Assembly: GCF_905475345.1 (NCBI RefSeq)
Contig: NC_066600.1
Coordinates: forward strand, 1,896,001 to 1,960,000
Reading direction: 5' to 3'
Length of the DNA: 64,000 nt
DNA from: Vespula vulgaris
Lineage: Eukaryota > Arthropoda > Insecta > Hymenoptera > Vespidae
Shown here: positions 49,593-61,559 of the stretch, in pieces
Layout of the letters: the number at the start of each line of letters is the position of its first letter
Numbering within the stretch: the stretch's first letter is position 1
The notes under the pieces: model-generated
The model's input: the letters and a program-made list of their open reading frames with translations, nothing else
The model's database searches: none
What the model was told of the DNA's origin: nothing
Translations under genes and position numbers: made by a program

Positions 49593-49620
49593 ATTTTTTC
49601 TCTTTCTTTCTTTCTTATTT
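49541..49620. repeat. (ATTC)n(TC)n(TTTC)n compound microsatellite
   Basis: ATTC, TC and TTTC units in turn. Confidence 0.9.
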
Positions 49621-49926
49621 TCCCCACCCGGTGCTTTATGAAATGGTTAAGGCGATTAAGCCGTCATAACGAGGCAACGTTTTATATAATGTGTACCTGT
49701 GAAAAGGATTCGGTGGATATTCTCAGAATCCATCCGGGCTTTTTATCGCTTTTCTCGCACAGGAGAGTTTCTTTATTTCTTTTTCGTTCGGTAGTCAACG
49801 TTTATTTATACCCGGCCTATCGTTATAAAGTATTAATCGGCCGTTAGGTAGTTTGAGTTTCCTTCTTACGATCGTAAGACGCCTAGATTTATAAGGAAAG
49901 TTTGGATTAGGTGTAGATAAGTATCA

Positions 49927-49961
49927 GTATATATGTATGTGTGCGTGCGCGTGTGTGTGTG
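49927..49961. repeat. 35-nt strictly alternating purine-pyrimidine tract
   Basis: TA, TG, GC and TG steps alternate without a break, including GTGCGTGCGCGTG. This is a classic Z-DNA-prone sequence. Confidence 0.9.
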
Positions 49962-52079
49962 GTTGATGTCTCTTATGAATAATTAGATCGTTAAAATTAT
50001 AAGCGTAACTATTGGTTCTCAACAACGACGCTTTCCATAGATAGAATATATAGTAACTCTTTGGATCTTTATCTTTTTTTTTGTAAATTCTTTTTGTACC
50101 TTTTGCTTTTTCTTTTTTTTTTTCTTTTTTTTTCCATGGATCGAAAGACGTGGGAAAGAAGGACGGGAAGGAATTTTCACGTCTGAAATCTCCCCAAGTC
50201 GGAGAAAGAGTTTCCAACTCGCAACTTCGATCTTCGATTGGTGCGGGCGCGCGGGTATAGGTACCAAGGAGAAAGCACACATGTGATACATGATTATGTA
50301 AGACGTTCGTAATATCTCCGTTCTCGATTAACGAGAACGTAATGAGCGTATCCTACCTACGTTGGAGAGGCAAATTCCATTTTGAAAGGAGATTCGATTT
50401 GATTAGATTCGATTTGTGAAATAATTTCGATTCGAAATTAACGCGGACAAATAACCAGAGGGGAATTTTCTCCCCTCCCACCCCCACCTCTCTCTCGCTC
50501 TTTTTCTTTTCTCGTTTTTTTTCTTTCATTTTTTTTCGTGCTCTTCCCCTCTCCCCCCTCCGACATCGCTGCAATACTATTTATAGCGATAAAAAAAAAT
50601 CTCGCATTGTGTCGAGAGTTAGGGTGCGGTTTTGCCACGAAGATCTTTCGCAATTACTTGGAAAATGGTTCGAGTTCTCGAGCGGAACACGATTTGCCGC
50701 AAGATCTCTCCCTCTACAGCATCCGACATCCATCAACGTCGTCCACCATCGGCGAGCAAGAATGCGAGTGGAATCGGACTGGTTCGATAATAACCGGCCC
50801 ACCGATCGGTACCGCGACGTGAAAAGGTCTCTTTTACTAACTAATAACGTCTTATTAGCACGACCATAGTGACACATGAAGAATGATCGGTCCCCTTTTC
50901 TCGTTTTAACCTGACAAATTGCGGAATCCTTCGGAACCTTTCGAAAGCATCCTACTTGAAAGCTCATCCGATGAAATCGTTACTTCGCGTTTCGTTAAAA
51001 TACTCTTCGTCTTGATTCGACCAACTTCTCTTTCTCTCTCTTTCTCTCTGTCTCTCTTGTTCTTTACAAAAGCATCAGAGAGAAGAGTAAACGAACGTCG
51101 CTTTGAACAAACCCACGCGTTTTCCCGTCGAATCGGCGCGGCTAACTATTCTCGTACGCGAAATTCTTTGATATTAGCCTAACGAACGAGACGAGCTTTG
51201 ACAAACGGATATCTATCAAAGTGTCTTTGGTTTCGTTTTTCGATAAAAGAAAAAAAAAGAACAAAATTTATTCCGTTTATCGTCCGTCTCGTAAATCTTA
51301 CAAACCCGCTCCACGTGATACGAGATAAGATTTAGGTCGGGGACTTTCCAAAGATAGTTTGATTTTCTCTATCCTATCTGGAATGGATGGTTAAGATGGA
51401 TCTTCTGCAACATCATACTATAGCCCTGAGGTATGGAGAGCGTGTTAAAAGATGGGAAAAGTGTAAGTGGAACTCGAATTGCTGGGTAGTCGGTGACTAA
51501 TGAACCTTTACAGTCACCTTAACGTCTGGTAGGTACGAGATGTACGTAGTACTAGCCGGTTTTATTGCCGAGTACTGATTCGCGAGTCCCAGCAATCAAG
51601 GACCTATGTGAGAACGGCTGGATTGCTGATTTTTCGAGGAGGAGGACGTCGATCGATCTCTCGACGCGTCGTTAGCACTCGCGCTTGCGTTTCCCGCTTC
51701 GTTTATCTCTCTCAATCGCTCGGAGGGACACCGTTTGTTCGTTTCTCTCTCTCTCTCTCTCTCTTCCTTTTTCTCCTCGCTTTTCTTTTTCCATTCTTTC
51801 CTTCTTTCTTTCTTTCTTTTTGTTTCTTTCTTTTTTATTCGATCGAACGCTTTCAACACCCCATGGCAAAAGCCCGTAAGGTACGTAATAGTACGTAACT
51901 ACATGCGGCGTTTTACGCGTACGTTATTTTATTCTCGATAATAATTAATGAAGCGAGAGAGCATCGATTTGCATGTAGGAGCGAGAGAAATTTATAGTAT
52001 CGTCCTTGATCTTCGTAAGAAGAGAGAGAGAGAGAGAGGGTGAAGGGCTGTAAAGAGAAGAAGAAGAAGAAGGTCGGGC

Positions 52080-52350
52080 GCTAAGGAAAAACCGGTATGT
52101 CGGTAGCACGTAAGCCTAATGACGGGGCACACCGGTCATCGGGATATACTACGGCACGTCTTCGCTCGGCCAGTGACGAAGACGAACGGTCCACCGTCTT
52201 CTCCGCACAGCAGCCTCGAGAGAAGAGCCTCGATCGGAACATTGCGAGGATATCGCTCGGCTTTGACCCTGTCCTTCTTCTTCTGTTATGTTGCGACGTT
52301 AAAAGAAAAACTCGACTGGGACTGAAGAGAATATTCATATGCGCTAGAAT
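52080..52350. other. GC-richer non-repetitive island, open on both strands
   Basis: Frames of 60-90 codons are open on both strands across the same 250 bases. The translations are mixed and unrecognised. No strong acceptor or donor borders the segment. Candidate exon or conserved non-coding element; the sequence does not decide. Confidence 0.18.
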
Positions 52351-52706
52351 CGTCCAGTGTAAAAGAAGATAACCATAAAAACTGAAGACAAGACAGGACG
52401 CCTTTACGAAGCTATTGGAAAAAGTCCCATTGCTCTTAGAGTTCTAATGCCCATAGATAGATAAAACCGGATCATCATCGATGATCCTGGTTATTGTTAC
52501 GATACGATCAACGGCGAGAAAATCGTGCCTTTTGTTGCCATTCTTCTCGCGATTCTAAAGCTAAAATTCATATAGGAGTCTCGCGACACTTAAGGAGATA
52601 CGATCGAAACGTTTTTCGTCGTCATAGAGAAATGTCCATAGAGGAACGTTCCGTCGTTGGAAAGACCTCGACGAGGTAAAAATAATACACCGATCTCCCT
52701 TCTTCT

Positions 52707-52709
52707 CTC

Positions 52710-52747
<38 letters not shown>
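52707..52747. repeat. (ACG)n trinucleotide array
   Basis: Near-pure ACG. Confidence 0.9.
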
Positions 52748-53014
52748 AACTCGCAACTGTATATCACGCAGGTACTTACCTATATCCATTCGCGCTCACA
52801 CGGACAGCAAAACTTATGCGTCTGCTTGCGACCGATACACCCGATAGTGATTGATGATGATTAGCCGGCGATTTGCCGATAAGGGAATGTACCGCGGCTA
52901 GTCTAGGACTCCACTCTCGACACGGTGCCTATGATACAGCATACGATATTGGACCTTCGCTCTACGTTCGTGTAAATTGCTATACAATGCACAATTACAA
53001 CGAGAGAATTACGA

Positions 53015-53084
53015 CTCTCTCTTTCTCTCTTTATCTATCTATCTATCTATCTATCTATCCATCTATCTATCCATCTATCTCTAT
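53015..53084. repeat. compound (TC)n(TATC)n microsatellite
   Basis: TC units followed by ATCT with ATCC variants. Confidence 0.95.
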
Positions 53085-53289
53085 GTAGAAACAAATTCAA
53101 AGCTTATCTCCCATTCTAACGTTTAATCAAAAATTTCTATTATTTCAAAAAGAAAAAAAGCAAAAATGAAAAAGGAATATATCTATATACGAGAAAAAAT
53201 GAAAGAGAAGGAGAGAGAGAGAGAGAGAGAGAGAGGAAAGGAAAAAAATAATAATGAAAATAAAAGAGGACAAAGAGGAGGAGTAGATT

Positions 53290-53600
53290 GGAATACAAAG
53301 TACTCCTACCGAGACTGAAAACCTCAGTCTCTACCTATATCCTCTTGGCAAATCATGGACGCCAACGGTTAGAATCGTAGAAGAGTGACGTAGACCGACG
53401 AGATGTGGACACATTTAAGGGCCTCACTGGACACTCGGGACACATTAAGTCCGCGTATCTCGCCTAAAGGGGCGAACGAACGTAGAGTACTCGTGGATCA
53501 CCCTGGCAGCAGAAGCAACGCCGAGGACGGCATCAACTGCCGTGCCGCGGTACCGAGATCGTTACGGCGTCCCTTGAAACGCCGGTAAATAAAACTGAAT
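53290..53600. other. GC-rich non-repetitive island with an open frame
   Basis: A plus-strand frame from ATG 53403 runs 61 codons through non-repetitive, GC-rich DNA and stops just after CGCCG|GTAAAT, a weak donor. The translation includes HPGSRSNAEDGINCRAAVP and matches nothing I know. The acceptor side is weak. Candidate exon or regulatory element. Confidence 0.18.
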
Positions 53601-55286
53601 CTCTCCTCTTCGTCGAACGACCGATAACGTTCTTAAAAGAGAGAGAGAGAGAAAGAGAGAATGGAAGCACGGACGGCGGCAGTTCTAACCGAGCTATAGC
53701 ATTCAAGAAACTTCGAAGACCTCCGTCGAATCGAATACGACGATCGAAGGGGAGTTACGTTCAACTTGAATACTATTTCAGTATTTTAAAATCGTAAATC
53801 TTACCTCGAATGATTCCCTTTCTTTTTGTTACTTTATTTTATTTTTTTTATTTATTTATTTTTTTTCTATAAGAAAGAAAACTTTCGAAGCAATTTTTTT
53901 GTATGGAAGATACATGCGTAACGTTCGGACGTTAATTCCGAACTACGGAAGTTTTATTTATAATTATTGAAACAAGAAAGGATTTTAGAAAGTAAGATGA
54001 GCGATCTCGAGATACACGGATAAGTTCTCATGATACTCAAATAGAAGTCACCGATGTTTGCCCTCGCATCGACGTTTTACGGCCGTGTAAATTTGCTGGC
54101 CGAGCGTACCTTGGGATTTACGATACGACGTTATTACGGATATCTCGGCGATGGCCGAGCTCGATAATACATACATAGATATATACATACATTTGTGTGT
54201 GTATGCATCTTTCTGTGTTCGTGCATCTCTGTGCATGTATCAAAAGATATTTTAATGTTTTAGTTGGTTCACGCGTCATCAACTTTGAGAGGACAAGCTT
54301 TTTAATATCCCTTTTTTTTTCTTCTATTTTTTTCTTTCTGATCGAGAAAAATATCCCGATAAAATATTAAATATCAAATATTTCTAAGTAAAAAATACGT
54401 ATTTACTTTATCATCTCGTGTAATAACACGCATTTCCGATATTTACATTATACGTATAGCTTTTGTTTACACACTCTCTTATCCGAGTCATTTTCTTGTT
54501 CTCTTTGTTTACATATAAGTATAAGTAGAGACACGTTTCGTCTCGTCATTGAGACGTAACATCAGGGGTCACGTTATGCCGCAGTCTCGTTCCGAACGTC
54601 GTAGTGTGTAGTCGACCTTTTAATACAAAATCACCGAACTTATCAAAATTAATTCTAATCGCGTATATAACATTCCCATGGATATATTCCCATAGATTAT
54701 TCGTATCGCTGCTTTCTAGTTAATAGTTAACGTTAATACGATATCGCGTTTTATTTTAATAAGTAAATAATTCACGAAGAAACCGACAAAGCAAGAGATC
54801 GAATTCGCAAGAAGATAAACACGTCCGTTGAGGCGGAAAGAAGAAAGAAGCCGTGCGGTGGTCTTCCTTGGAGATGCTTACGAGGTGGTTCGTAGTTAGC
54901 GTGATTCAGTTGCACTCTCTCTCTTTTTCTCTCTCTTTTTCTCTCTCTCTTTCTCTCCTGCGAACGTTCTCTCGCACACGAGAGACCGCCTTGGTAGTCG
55001 ATCGGTGATTAGACGGCAGCTTGTTGTTTCCGATCGCTGCTAAATATCTCCGCAACGTAGTGCGGCAAACGGCGAAGCAACGCTCGAACAACACTTCTTG
55101 GATCCTTCTTTGCCACGCTACATCCTGCTACGTCGGCACTCTCACGAAGATTCTTCAAGAGTATCCGAGATACCAGAAACTTTTTACGATTCTACCTTTA
55201 TTCTTACCAATTAAGTTTTAAGGATTATTATTTTGGATTATGAAACGTCCAGCTTCGTCGAATCAACTTCCAATGCAGTTTCTATG

Positions 55287-55735
55287 TAGGGTCGTAATAA
55301 GGATTAGTATTATTAAAGTTGCTAATTTAAATCGTTACATTATCAATAAGCGAATTCTTTAATTAAGAATTTTTTCTTATTATACAACCGAATTATTTCG
55401 ATTCGTTATGTAATATATATTATTTGCGAATCATACGATTTATACGTATCGTCCGAATTATGCGTATTAAGAAACAATCTCGTCGTATTTAGCTTGAAAT
55501 ATAATTTCTAAAGGTCATGACAAGGACTCGTACTCTCTCGAGTATGAGTCACTCGTATGTATTATCCTAAGGTCGTCGATATAAATCGTTACGTTTTCGG
55601 CGAATGAATTTTCATTATACATTTTTTTTCGTTATGTAGAAATTTTTTTTTTTTTAATTATAATACAGAATTATTTCAATCAATTATTTAAGATATATAC
55701 GATTAATACGATTTATTATATAATCCTTGTATTAA
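55287..55735. repeat. old, diverged tandem duplication, about 230-280-bp period
   Basis: Paired landmarks occur in the same order: GGTC.T.A.AAGGA.T.GTA (55288 and 55514), AAATCGTTAC.TT (55329 and 55583), CGTTATGTA and GAATTATTTC.AT (55390 and 55668). Spacing differs by indels, so the copies are old. Confidence 0.6.
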
Positions 55736-56409
55736 AAATTTACGTATTAATTTAATTGTCGTCAAAGACAAAGTAGGAGATACTTGAAGGATACTCGAAG
55801 GACAAGTCGATATCTTTCAATGAAGTTTTTCGAAATGGAGCCGAAAATACGTATTGAAACAGATCTTATTTATGATATATTAATTGAGAGTAACACGTGC
55901 ACGATACATACGTAACGATAAACGTTCGTCATTCATTTCTTCCACGAAACATTACTCGTCTATATCTCTATCTCTTTTCTCTTTATCTCTCGTAAATATA
56001 ACATTGATTATAATTCGTACGATTATTTCGTATAGATAATATATTTAATTCTTCCACGAAGATAGGATACTCGTTAAGAGAGAAAAACAAAAATAAAGAC
56101 AAAAACAAAAACTATCGGACTCTCTAAACCAATCGGAAAAGTTTCTAATTCGAGGAACGTTGCTTAGGTGGAATTTACGAAGAGCTAGCTAGGATCGCGT
56201 TGACGAGCGCAAACACGTTCGCTAATTACATCGACTCGATTACGAGGGAGCGTAAGAGCCTTTGAAATATCCGTTATTTGCTGCTTCCATTAATTCTCTC
56301 GACGGCGCGGCGTCTACCTTATTCTTCCTAGAGGTTCAAAGCGTACGAGCCGAGAGAGGAAACTTATAGCCGCGTCTCGGAACGAAATTGCTAAAAGTTT
56401 CACTCTTTT

Positions 56410-56412
<3 letters not shown>

Positions 56413-56465
<53 letters not shown>

Positions 56466-56482
56466 TTTTTCTCTCTCTCTCA
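56413..56482. repeat. (TC)n microsatellite
   Basis: About 50 pure bases plus a degenerate tail. Confidence 0.95.
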
Positions 56483-56935
56483 CGTTTTTCCACGTACAAT
56501 CTTTTGAGCGAGGCTACCCCACGAGCAACGTTAAAAGGGATTTTCTTTAGTTGGATCGTAACTGCACAAAGTTGTGTTTTAGCATTTGGTTTTAGAAAAA
56601 AAAGAGAGAGAGAGAGAGAGAGAGAAATTCGAATGCATTTAAGTCTTTCCAAAAGAGGAACGAGTAGTTTTAAAGTTTAGATAAAAAGAAATTGTTAATG
56701 TATTAAAGCGTTACTTTAATGCAATATTAAACGTATATATTATTTTCATTTATTGGAAAAATAGACGGAGAACGATTCGATTGATTGTTAAATATTTTCT
56801 AAAGTGTTTAAAAAAAGAGAAAACAGGGAAAGATATAAACAGGTCAACAGATAGTTTACACAAGTTTACGTAGTATAGTTATCGAGAAAGGAGACACGTA
56901 GGTACTTGCACGTGCGTGTGTGTTTGTGTAAGTAG

Positions 56936-56960
56936 TTACGTACGTACGTACGTACGTATG
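56936..56960. repeat. (ACGT)n array
   Basis: About six self-complementary ACGT units, each with a CpG. Confidence 0.9.
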
Positions 56961-57001
56961 TTTTAGCAGTGCATCCCGCATGCATCGTACGTGCAGGCAT
57001 A

Positions 57002-57034
57002 GAAAAGAAAAGAAAGAAGAAAGAAGAAAGAAAA

Positions 57035-57099
<65 letters not shown>

Positions 57100-57100
57100 C
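57002..57100. repeat. (GAAA)n(GA)n(GACA)n purine-rich array
   Basis: GAAA, GA and GACA units over about 100 bases. Confidence 0.9.
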
Positions 57101-57610
57101 AGTCACAAGTAACCGCCAGCAGGACTTTCGTATAAATCAAAGCTTCGTTTTGCGGCGAGGTGTTGTACGACGAGCATAGGTAGGCATAATATCTTACGTC
57201 GAGGTCAAGGCGAATGCGTCACGCTCGTTTACGGATTACAAGCGCGTGGATATTAAGTACCATTCGCGTTAAAGGTGAATCAAAAATAATGTGTTATATG
57301 TTAAAAATTATTTTTATATAAGATAGAACGTAAGAAATGGTAAGAATCTTGGCTTTATCGTATTTAATTTTATCGTCTTTAAAAGCTTACGAAAGAGAAG
57401 GAGTGGTGTCGTCCACCAAAATAGATGATTTTTAAATTGATCGATTCATCGATCCATCGATCTTTTTAATAAGCAAAAAGAGTTACTCCTCGCATACCGA
57501 GAGGATACTAAGAATGAACGTTATACGTGTATATAAATAAATTAATAAATTCGCGATGGACCTGTTTTCTCGACGAGCGTACGAAACGGTGCAAGTAAAA
57601 ACGTAGGTAG

Positions 57611-57612
<2 letters not shown>

Positions 57613-57647
<35 letters not shown>
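57613..57647. repeat. (GA)n microsatellite
   Basis: Pure GA. Confidence 0.95.
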
Positions 57648-57651
<4 letters not shown>

Positions 57652-57815
57652 GACTCGGGATCCACCGAAATACATATTGTGATTCTCTCGAAGAGAGAAC
57701 GTCGGAGGATGAGATGCGAGAAGCATCGATCGAATCGATGTTTCGTTTCGATGGTCGAAGGTACGATCGAGCGAGCTGATAACCAACGAGAAAACCGAAG
57801 GAGCAAAAGCGCAAG

Positions 57816-57850
57816 ATGAATCGTGACGAAATAATGACCGACGCAATGGC
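57816..57850 (+). other. candidate short start exon before a strong donor
   Basis: ATG at 57816 opens MNRDEIMTDAM and is cut at ATGGC|GTAAGTAAAG, a strong donor with GT at 57851. An in-frame TAA lies inside the donor, as expected if this is an exon edge. Upstream sequence (about 57700-57815) is non-repetitive but carries other ATGs, and the far side of the inferred intron is not identified. Confidence 0.17.
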
Positions 57851-58111
57851 GTAAGTAAAGAGTTTTTTTCTTTCGTTTCTTTCTTTGTAATTTTTCTTCT
57901 TCTTTTTTTGTCGTTTTCAAAAACCTTTCGAGAAATGTATCTCGTTGAGCTCGAATCGATATCGCGATCCAACCGCGTGTATTTTTATATAATAAAATTA
58001 TAAGGGGATAATATCGATGACAGAAATATGATAGGAAGGGATTAAAAAATATGTTACCGGCTAGGAGAAGGAGTTTTTCGACGACAATGACATAGTTACT
58101 TTTGAGAGAAA

Positions 58112-58143
<32 letters not shown>

Positions 58144-58265
58144 TAATATTTGCAAGTAATCGGGCGACAATGGATGCAGCATGATAAATATCGAGGGCGA
58201 TTCATTAAAATTTATTTATGAATGCTTGCTAAGGGCACGGCACAGCGAATCGCGGCCGAACGTTC

Positions 58266-58308
58266 TCTTCTCTCTCTCTCTCTCTTTTTCTCTCTTTCTC
58301 TTTCTCCT

Positions 58309-58338
<30 letters not shown>
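58266..58338. repeat. (TC)n microsatellite
   Basis: TC with TTT breaks. Confidence 0.9.
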
Positions 58339-58340
<2 letters not shown>

Positions 58341-58862
58341 GGCATTTTATTATCGACGCTCTCTCGCCGTCATCTTCCTCTTATATACGAACCACCAAGT
58401 TTTACAGTCACCGAGGTGTGTCATTTCGCGACGTACACCGCCAAGCAATTTGTCCTACTTTTTTCCGATTCTCCTTTGAGCCGCGTACCACCGTCGAAAC
58501 GTTTTTCTCGTAAACGGGAGTGCCGGGATTCGTGCAAGGAAGAACGATCATTGAGATGAGAAGAAGATGAGAAAGGAGAAGGCCGGTGTACGATTCGCTG
58601 ACGCTTTGAACTTTCCAAGACCTAAGAAGACATTTTTCTTAGCAGTACAACGTGAAATATAAAGCGAGCCCTTCCCATAAAAGGACATCTCGATGTCGGT
58701 ATTAACGTCGAACGCGGAACGACATAAAATATCGAATTTTTATCTTTTATCCTTTTATCTCTTTATTTCTTTATCTTCTTTTTTTATTATTTTCCTTTTT
58801 TTCTTTAATATTTTTTTATTTTCTATACGACCACGGTTAATATCAAAGAGAAAGAAAAAGAG

Positions 58863-58893
<31 letters not shown>

Positions 58894-59279
58894 GACAGGA
58901 CCGGCTACTTTTCGCCGGCTATGTCATAAATTTCGTTTCATTTTGCGCCTTTACTGCCCATAATGCAGTATATGAAATTAAGTTAAGTGCTACATTATCG
59001 TAAAGCAACGTTATCGGTGATCACCGAGCTCTCTCAAAGAACATCATGGAGGCTTGCTTGGCTTCACAGAGACGCGACACAAAGATTTGTGCAAAAAAAG
59101 ATAATGGACTTTAGTGTTCCGTCTATTAGCTTCGTATAGAAAAAAAAAGGAAAAAAGAAGAAGAAGAAGAAGAAAAAAGAAAAAGAAACAAGTTGACTTT
59201 CTCGAAAGATGTACATAATCTATCCGATGATAATCGAAAGTCAGTCTCTTCTGGTCGAACGACGTGAAAGAGTCGAAGA

Positions 59280-59540
59280 AATATCGTCGCTAGGTCTAAG
59301 CGGCAATTTGTCGGACACGCGTTTCACCGTAGTGCCTTTCAGGGCGAGTCCGCGTCAGTGGTAACAGGACAATTGGAATACCTGGTGACACGGAGCGTTG
59401 TCCTCGTTCGCACATACGTCACCCACACGTGACGTCCCACGCCTCAACGAGCTTATACGAACGTGAATTCGATATATCACTTTTGCTACGTGCCTGATAA
59501 ACGCACCTCGAAATGCACGTTGAATTCTATCGAACTTTCT
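59280..59540. other. GC-richer non-repetitive island
   Basis: Complex sequence with CACGTGACGTCC near 59430, which merges an E-box (CACGTG) with a CRE-like TGACGT. It ends where a (TAA)n array begins. No coding call. Confidence 0.2.
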
Positions 59541-59542
59541 TC

Positions 59543-59592
59543 GATAATAGTAATAATAGTAATAATAATAATAATAATATATAATATCAACG
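59543..59592. repeat. (TAA)n array
   Basis: AATAGT and TAA units. Confidence 0.85.
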
Positions 59593-59650
59593 ATAATAGT
59601 AATAATTATTAATAACAAATATAATTTTGAAAATCGTTATATAATATTAA

Positions 59651-59674
59651 TAATAATAATAATTATTATTATTA
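59651..59674. repeat. perfect 24-bp palindrome of TAA/TTA units
   Basis: Four TAA units are followed directly by four TTA units. It lies about 50 bases downstream of a (TAA)n array at 59543-59590 and may have formed by inversion within it. Confidence 0.9.
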
Positions 59675-60078
59675 CTGTATCGATTTTATTTGCCAGGACG
59701 AGTCAGATTATTTTTTTTCTTCTTCTTTTCCAATTCCAACAATACAGGCTCAATTTTCATCCACAATAATATCCAATAAAAATATATTACACGAATACAA
59801 TATATTACACGTTATATCGACGAATATATATATATATATTATTTCTCAAAATTTAAACAACGATTCGATAAAAATGTACTTCCTGAAATTTCCTTAGGGA
59901 GAAACGTAAACACCGAGATATACACCGGAGGAGACGGAGGAAAAGTTTCTCAAGTAATTTCTTTCGAAAGCTCGAGGCGGAGGTTGCGTCGTTCGACGTA
60001 GATCTATCAAGCGTCCGCCGTGGGCTGAGAATTGATAGAAGAAAGAGAATGGAAGCTACGAGGACGGATAATCTCCAA

Positions 60079-60092
60079 GTGCGCGCGCGCGT
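60079..60092. repeat. (GC)n run, Z-DNA type
   Basis: TGCGCGCGCGCGT is a pure alternating GC run, rare in AT-rich DNA. It lies in a GC-rich island (60040-60260). Confidence 0.85.
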
Positions 60093-60289
60093 TCGCCTGT
60101 ATACCGCAATGGTCCGCAACCGTATTGAAAGAGCCGCACTGTGCATAATTCATTATTTTTCCGCTGTCAGCACTTACGTATTCTGTTGTCTTTGCATGAC
60201 TAAGGAGCGAGCGGCGTGTGCACGCTCGCGCGGGCTCACTCGCTCACTCGCCAACTCTCGATCGTTCCTTTGGAAATCGAAAGGACAGG

Positions 60290-60350
60290 ATCGGTCGATC
60301 GGTCTGTTGGTCGGTCGATCGGTCGATCGGTCGATCGGTTGGTCGCTCGG
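60290..60350. repeat. octanucleotide array, unit GATCGGTC
   Basis: About seven imperfect copies of TCGGTCGA/GATCGGTC fill 61 bases, with single-base interruptions. The unit is CpG-rich. The peptide periodicity seen in translated frames is only a product of the array. Confidence 0.9.
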
Positions 60351-60615
60351 CGCGCATGGAGTTCGATTTTTCTTTTTTTCTTTTTTTTTTTTATTTCCTT
60401 TTCTTTTTTCCTTTTCTTGTTTCCCTTTTTCTTTTTTTTGTCTTTTTTTCTCTTGTACGGCTTTATTATCATTGCTCGCGTAGGTTTGTGTAGAGTCTCG
60501 TGTTCGTGGCAAAGACAGCTACGAGCACGCGTGCCACGAATTCTTCGAATCAGAGTTAACCATTTGCTTGGCCAGCGTTCCAACTTCTCAGCGAACAACT
60601 ATCGAGCTTATTTCC

Positions 60616-60619
<4 letters not shown>

Positions 60620-60682
<63 letters not shown>

Positions 60683-60700
60683 CTATCTCTCTCTCTTTCT
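60620..60700. repeat. compound (TC)n(TATC)n microsatellite
   Basis: About 30 bases of TC, then TATC units, then TC again. Confidence 0.95.
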
Positions 60701-61494
60701 AACTTGTCGATGAAGGGAACTAATTACAAGAGTAGCATAATCCACGTTAGAGTAGCTTACACGAGTCGGATTTGTACTATCGAAGATTAGAAGAAACGCT
60801 TGGAAACGCTTGTTAAACGATTAACGTTATATACGGTTTAACTTGTTACACCTGTCGTCGATCGTGGAATTCGTTTGTAAACGTGTAACGATAAAAAAAG
60901 TAAAAAGAAAAAAACCAACAAAACAAAAAAGAGAAAGAGAGAAAGAGAGAGATTCGTAAGTTTTTTTATATGCAAGAGATTATATTTTTTTTTTTTTACG
61001 ACAAGAATGCACGTTTCTTCTTTATCTTTGCGATTGAGAAGTTTTAATCATTTCTTTTTTTCCTTTATCAAACTTGATATGTGTATTCAACGTAATTCTA
61101 TAAATGGTATACGCTTATTATAGCGTTACATATCGACAGAGGGACGGTAGGTCGCAAAGGTGAAAACAGAAATGTCTCGCGGTTGTTTCGTGTGGCATGG
61201 AACGATATATCACAGGCAAAGGCGAAGCCGATTGGAACGTCTGTTCCGACATGGAGAAATGCACCGATTTGCAGCGAGCATAATCTCTCTCTCTCTCTCT
61301 CTTCCTTTCTCTCTCTTTCTCTCTTGAGAAAGATGCACTTTTCGATTCGTCATACTTCGACAGACGTATGGTCATGGGTTGACATATTCGATCAAAATCG
61401 ACGAAGTTATATGGAAAAGAAATGTCGATCGAAAATTTACTTTGGAAAATCATCATCGACGTTCCGTTATATCATTTATAAAATTCTGTGCAAG

Positions 61495-61498
61495 AGAA

Positions 61499-61552
<54 letters not shown>
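61495..61552. repeat. (GA)n microsatellite
   Basis: Pure GA, about 45 bases. Confidence 0.95.
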
Positions 61553-61555
<3 letters not shown>

Positions 61556-61559
61556 TTAT

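Larger units (their letters stand above)
46810..57700. other. gene-free stretch: spacer, islands and repeats
   Basis: AT-rich spacer with the islands and arrays listed. 53900-56300 is almost featureless AT-rich DNA apart from the diverged duplication at 55.3-55.7 kb. Confidence 0.55.

Noticed and set aside
52741..52800. Minus-strand ATATAG|GTAAGTACC donor
   Set aside because: The sequence before it has no open, bounded exon with an acceptor.
53760..53890. Minus-strand TCGAG|GTAAGA with a TTCTTATAG acceptor upstream
   Set aside because: The interval is A-rich low-complexity DNA with stops in all frames; weaker than the candidates kept.
57483..58205. 240-codon minus-strand ORF, the longest in the window
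   Set aside because: It crosses two (GA)n runs and a T-rich tract and shows no domain; length is explained by stop-poor repeats.
60174..60713. Overlapping Lys-rich, Phe-rich and DRPT-repeat ORFs
   Set aside because: They derive from the GATCGGTC array and a T-rich tract on the two strands.
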